A stretch of DNA of 64,000 nt from Bacillus sp. JCM 19034 (lineage in GTDB: Bacteria; Bacillota; Bacilli; Bacillales; Bacillaceae_D): NCBI RefSeq assembly GCF_001310635.1, contig NZ_BAXR01000001.1:372001-436000 (forward strand). The letters run 5' to 3'. This document shows, one piece after another, positions 61,827-64,000 of this stretch. A program made the translations under genes and the position numbers. How positions within the stretch are numbered: position 1 is the first letter of the stretch; every line of letters begins with the position of its first letter. The notes beneath the pieces are model-generated. The model had not been told where the DNA came from and made no database searches. It was given only the letters and a program-made list of their open reading frames with translations.

Positions 61827-61937
61827 ATGAGGTTGCATCGTGCAATATTACTTTTATTTTTCATCATGATTTGTTTAACAGTAATTATTATGACTGAACT
61901 ACGTCAATCGGCATTATCAATTCTTGTTGGATATTAG
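61827..61937 (+). CDS. 36-residue membrane peptide
   Basis: ATG after TAGGAGAAGGTGA. Sequence MRLHRAILLLFFIMICLTVIIMT is a single membrane helix with a basic start, followed by a short polar tail. Not recognised. It lies between mrfB and the spore coat gene in a 330-base gap that otherwise holds only the sigma-K-like promoter. Confidence 0.5.
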   Translation: MRLHRAILLLFFIMICLTVIIMTELRQSALSILVGY

Positions 61938-61963
61938 GCACGAGAAATAGGTAGTTGACTAGG

Positions 61964-61991
61964 ACAATCGTTAGTTGAATTACATAGATTA
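61964..61991 (+). promoter_or_regulatory. sigma-K-like promoter of the coat gene
   Basis: ACA at 61964, spacer of 16, CATAGATTA (61983-61991), matching the mother-cell sigma-K pattern AC / CATAnnnTA; 34 bases upstream of the coat gene. Confidence 0.6.
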
Positions 61992-62024
61992 TATGGAATC
62001 AACTATTAAAGGAGGAAGTTTCCT

Positions 62025-62498
62025 ATGTTTTGTAGACCGAGACCTAAACATTGTAAGTTGCCAACTACGACTCAGGTAATGCCAGCTCAAGTGGCACCCG
62101 CTCAACAAAACTTCATTGAGAAAACATGTGAGTATATCGTACCTGAAGTATATCCGACTCATACGCATAAGCAAGTAAATCATGTGTATAAGCATGTTCA
62201 AAGCTACCCACATACTTTTTCTCAAAATGATACTATTTCTCACCAGCAATTTGCTGCACCAGGCCAAGTAGCAGGTGCACAGACAGGCCCTGGATTTGGT
62301 GGAGGATTTGGTCCTGGATTCGGCCCTGGTATGGGCAATCAAGTAGCAGGTGCACAATCTGGCCCTGGATTTGGTGGAGGATTTGGTCCTGGATTTGGCC
62401 CTGGTATGGGCGGCCAAGTAGCAGGTGCACAATCTGGTCCAGGATATGGAGCAGGACATGGAGCAGGACATGGTCATAAAGGATGCAAATGTCGTTAA
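62025..62498 (+). CDS. cotD: CotD-like inner spore coat protein with Gly/Pro repeats
   Basis: 157 residues. N-terminal CotD-like part: FCRPRPKHCKLPTTTQVMPAQVAP, a VYPTHTHKQVNHVYKHVQSYPHT segment rich in His and Tyr. The C-terminal half has three copies of a 25-residue unit beginning QVAGAQ and made of GPGFGGGFGPGFGPGMG (third copy truncated), ending GHGHKGCKCR. Cys at both ends allow cross-linking. AAAGGAGG before ATG. Position between mrfB and ypsA as in B. subtilis. Confidence 0.88.
   Translation: MFCRPRPKHCKLPTTTQVMPAQVAPAQQNFIEKTCEYIVPEVYPTHTHKQVNHVYKHVQSYPHTFSQNDTISHQQFAAPGQVAGAQTGPGFGGGFGPGFGPGMGNQVAGAQSGPGFGGGFGPGFGPGMGGQVAGAQSGPGYGAGHGAGHGHKGCKCR
62265..62450 (+). repeat. 75-bp tandem repeat inside the coat gene
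   Basis: Copies start at 62265, 62340 and 62415. The first two differ at only a few bases over 75; the third shares the first 20 or so and then diverges. Confidence 0.9.
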
Positions 62499-62506
62499 TG
62501 TTTAAG

Positions 62507-62545
62507 TTCGAAGCGAGCTGAAAATCAGTTCGCTTCTTCTTTAAA
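62507..62545 (+). terminator. terminator after the coat gene
   Basis: GAAGCGAGCTGA pairs with TCAGTTCGCTTC (one G-T pair) around AAA, then TTCTTTAA. Confidence 0.82.
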
Positions 62546-62558
62546 AGGTGTGATAAAA

Positions 62559-63137
62559 ATGAAAATTGTAACAGTTTCTGGATATAAAGCCCATGAATTA
62601 GGAATTTTTGATCAAAATCATATTGCCATTACATATATTAAGAAAGCGTTAGAAAACCGATTACGTGCTTTATGTGAAAATGGCCTAGAATGGGTACTGA
62701 TTAGTGGACAACTTGGAGTTGAATTATGGGCAGCCGAAGTGGTTTATACATTAAAATCAGAATTCAGTGAATTGAAAATCGCGATATTAACCCCGTATTT
62801 ACAACAAGAAAGCCATTGGAAGGAAGAAACACAGCAATATTATCAATCAATAACGGAACGTGCTGATTTTATAGATAGTATATCAAAAAGGCCTTATGAA
62901 CACCCAAAGCAATTAATGCAAAAAAACCAATTTCTTTTACAGAAATCTGATGGACTACTATTATTTTACGATGAAGAAAATCAAGGTTCCCCCCGGTACA
63001 TGTTTGAAATAGCTAAGAAGATGGAATATAACAGGGAAATAGAGCTACTATTAATTACAGCATATGATATTAATGAAATCATACATGAAGAACAAATGTT
63101 GACAGCAATGGATCATGAGAATATAGATGAAAATTGA
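62559..63137 (+). CDS. ypsA: YpsA, SLOG-fold protein (DUF1273)
   Basis: 192 residues. Rossmann-like SLOG/DprA-related fold: VSGYKAHELGIF at the N-terminus, a VLISGQLGVELWAAEV loop that would bind a nucleotide-type ligand, and GLLLFYDEENQGSPRYMFE. YpsA influences cell division in B. subtilis and S. aureus. ATG 62559 after AAAAGGTGTG. Upstream of gpsB, as is conserved. Confidence 0.92.
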   Translation: MKIVTVSGYKAHELGIFDQNHIAITYIKKALENRLRALCENGLEWVLISGQLGVELWAAEVVYTLKSEFSELKIAILTPYLQQESHWKEETQQYYQSITERADFIDSISKRPYEHPKQLMQKNQFLLQKSDGLLLFYDEENQGSPRYMFEIAKKMEYNREIELLLITAYDINEIIHEEQMLTAMDHENIDEN

Positions 63138-63152
63138 CAACTGAACAAATTT

Positions 63153-63183
63153 TTGAAAAAATAAATAATAACATCTATATAAT
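63153..63183 (+). promoter_or_regulatory. promoter upstream of gpsB
   Basis: TTGAAA (63153-63158) and TATATAAT (63176-63183), spacer 17 to TATATA. Confidence 0.55.
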
Positions 63184-63309
63184 ACAATAAGATAAACAAT
63201 GAGAGATTATTTTGCTAGTTGCTCCTGCTTTTAAATTTGTAGATGATATGAATGGAATGAATTATCATACATATATAAATGAATGAACAAAAAAGATGAG
63301 GTGAAAGAG

Positions 63310-63609
63310 ATGAACCACGAAATTAAATTTACGCCAAAAGAAATTTTAGAAAAAGATTTTAAAACGAGTATGCGTGGCTACAATGCAGATGAAGTGGACA
63401 AATTTTTAGATGCTATTATTCAAGATTATGAGATTTTTCAAAAGAAAGTCAAACTATTAGAAGAAGAAAACCTTCAACTTAAACGTGAGTTAAAGAAAAC
63501 AGCTGAAAGACAGAAACAAGCACCTTCACAACCAGTGGGAAGTACGAATTATGATATTTTACAAAGGCTTTCTAATCTAGAAAAAGCGGTATTTGGAAAT
63601 AAATTATAA
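63310..63609 (+). CDS. gpsB: cell division protein GpsB
   Basis: 99 residues. DivIVA-like N-terminal domain ([35 protein letters not shown], about 8-65), coiled coil, and C-terminal trimerisation segment ([17 protein letters not shown]). Shuttles PBP1 between side wall and septum. ATG 63310 follows AAAGAG/GAGGTG; nine codons upstream are in frame but unneeded. The stop overlaps the next start. Confidence 0.95.
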   Translation: MNHEIKFTPKEILEKDFKTSMRGYNADEVDKFLDAIIQDYEIFQKKVKLLEEENLQLKRELKKTAERQKQAPSQPVGSTNYDILQRLSNLEKAVFGNKL

Positions 63610-64000
63610 TGGTTGAGGTTTATATAGACGGAGCAAGTGCGGGAAATCCTGGGCCATCTGGTGCAGGTGTTTTCATTAATTATAAAAATGGGAATGTTGA
63701 ACACCACTCATCTTATTTAGGCAACATATCTAATCACGAAGCCGAATTCGCAGCATTATTATTAGCATTAAAGCTCTGTAGAGAACGACAAATTAGAATG
63801 GCTTCTTTTCGAACGGATTCAAAGTTAATTGAGGATGCAATTGAAAAAAAGTATATCAATAATAAGACATACCAACATGATTTAAAAGAAGCACTGTCTA
63901 TTATTGAAAGTGATTTTGATTTATTTTTTATTAAATGGATACCGAGTAAACAAAATCAACAAGCTGACCAATTAGCTAGACAAGCCATACAAAAAAAACG
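63609..64000 (+). CDS. RNase HI-like protein, 3' end beyond window
   Basis: At least 130 residues, open to the window edge. RNase H motifs in order: D7 in VYIDGASAGNPGPSGAG, E in SNHEAEFAALLLALK, D in SFRTDSKLIED, and D in NQQADQLARQA. Overlaps the gpsB stop by one base (TAATG). Cytoplasmic ribonuclease hydrolysing RNA in RNA-DNA hybrids, or a related RNase HI-type protein (YpeP-like); exact class not resolved. Confidence 0.88.
   Translation, partial: MVEVYIDGASAGNPGPSGAGVFINYKNGNVEHHSSYLGNISNHEAEFAALLLALKLCRERQIRMASFRTDSKLIEDAIEKKYINNKTYQHDLKEALSIIESDFDLFFIKWIPSKQNQQADQLARQAIQKK

Noticed and set aside
62265-62450. CRISPR-like repeat
   Set aside because: The 75-bp units are directly abutting, in frame and coding; there are no spacers.
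62233-62477. Minus-strand frames with repeated CTCYLAAHTRAKSRTKS-type units
   Set aside because: They are the antisense reading of the CotD-like tandem repeats.
1-64000. Prophage, insertion sequence, tRNA or rRNA genes
   Set aside because: No transposase, integrase or phage structural proteins, no terminal repeats, and no tRNA or rRNA signatures were seen.

Overview
The window is chromosomal DNA from an AT-rich, endospore-forming member of the Bacillaceae. Evidence is spore genes (SspM, CotD-like coat protein, YhcN/YlaJ lipoprotein, Spo0E-like phosphatase, KapB), Bacillus-type cell-division and wall genes (GpsB, PonA, DynA), strong GGAGG ribosome binding sites, and gene order that follows Bacillus subtilis over long stretches (dinG-ypmA-ypmB-aspB-asnS-dnaD-nth-ypoC // ponA-recU // yppC-yppE-sspM, and mrfA-mrfB-cotD-ypsA-gpsB). 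The species cannot be fixed from the sequence alone.

Layout. 1-18 kb: DNA replication, repair and wall block (dinG, mtaD, ypmAB, aspB, asnS, dnaD, nth, ypoC, a double dynamin, convergent ponA-recU, yppC). 18-26 kb: small spore and helical proteins, ilvA, cheV, an NlpC/P60 hydrolase, a PfpI-type protein, RNase Z, thioredoxin-like and bacilliredoxin proteins, a phosphoesterase. 26-32 kb: CvfC/HEAT protein, a small sigma-region-1.1-like protein, the PH-domain pair ydbS-ydbT, and a TelA/XpaC-like pair. 32-39 kb: glutamate synthase gltA-gltB, then ypjP. 39.7-46.7 kb: the most accessory-looking block: a broken aspartate/glutamate racemase, a lipoprotein, two ABC permeases, an ABC ATPase, a second extracytoplasmic protein of similar plan, a GHKL histidine kinase and a LytTR response regulator. 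46.9-58 kb: small membrane proteins, kapB, an EamA transporter, dapA under a lysine riboswitch, an unlisted Spo0E-like gene, two lipoproteins, a cold-shock gene with an unusual leader, a PBP3/MecA-like penicillin-binding protein, a catabolite-controlled TIM-barrel isomerase, and azlC-azlD with a divergent XRE-cupin regulator. 58-64 kb: mrfA-mrfB, a tiny membrane protein, a CotD-like coat protein with 75-bp repeats, ypsA, gpsB and the start of an RNase HI-like gene.

A striking property of the whole window is about three dozen single-base frameshifts inside otherwise well conserved genes, most of them at homopolymer runs where adding or removing one base restores the family sequence. I read these as sequencing or assembly errors, so each affected gene is given as one feature spanning its frames. 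Genes absent from a plain long-ORF list but supported here are ypmA, sspM, a Spo0E-like gene, ydbS (5' part), a 36-residue membrane protein and the RNase HI-like gene at the right edge.

Best candidate for an under-described system: the 40.5-46.7 kb LytTR two-component/ABC-transporter locus with its two paired extracytoplasmic proteins. Also worth attention: the cspD leader, which has a 17-bp stem and a T-tract between promoter and gene, and the promoter at 32026 with tandem 12-bp repeats and no evident gene.
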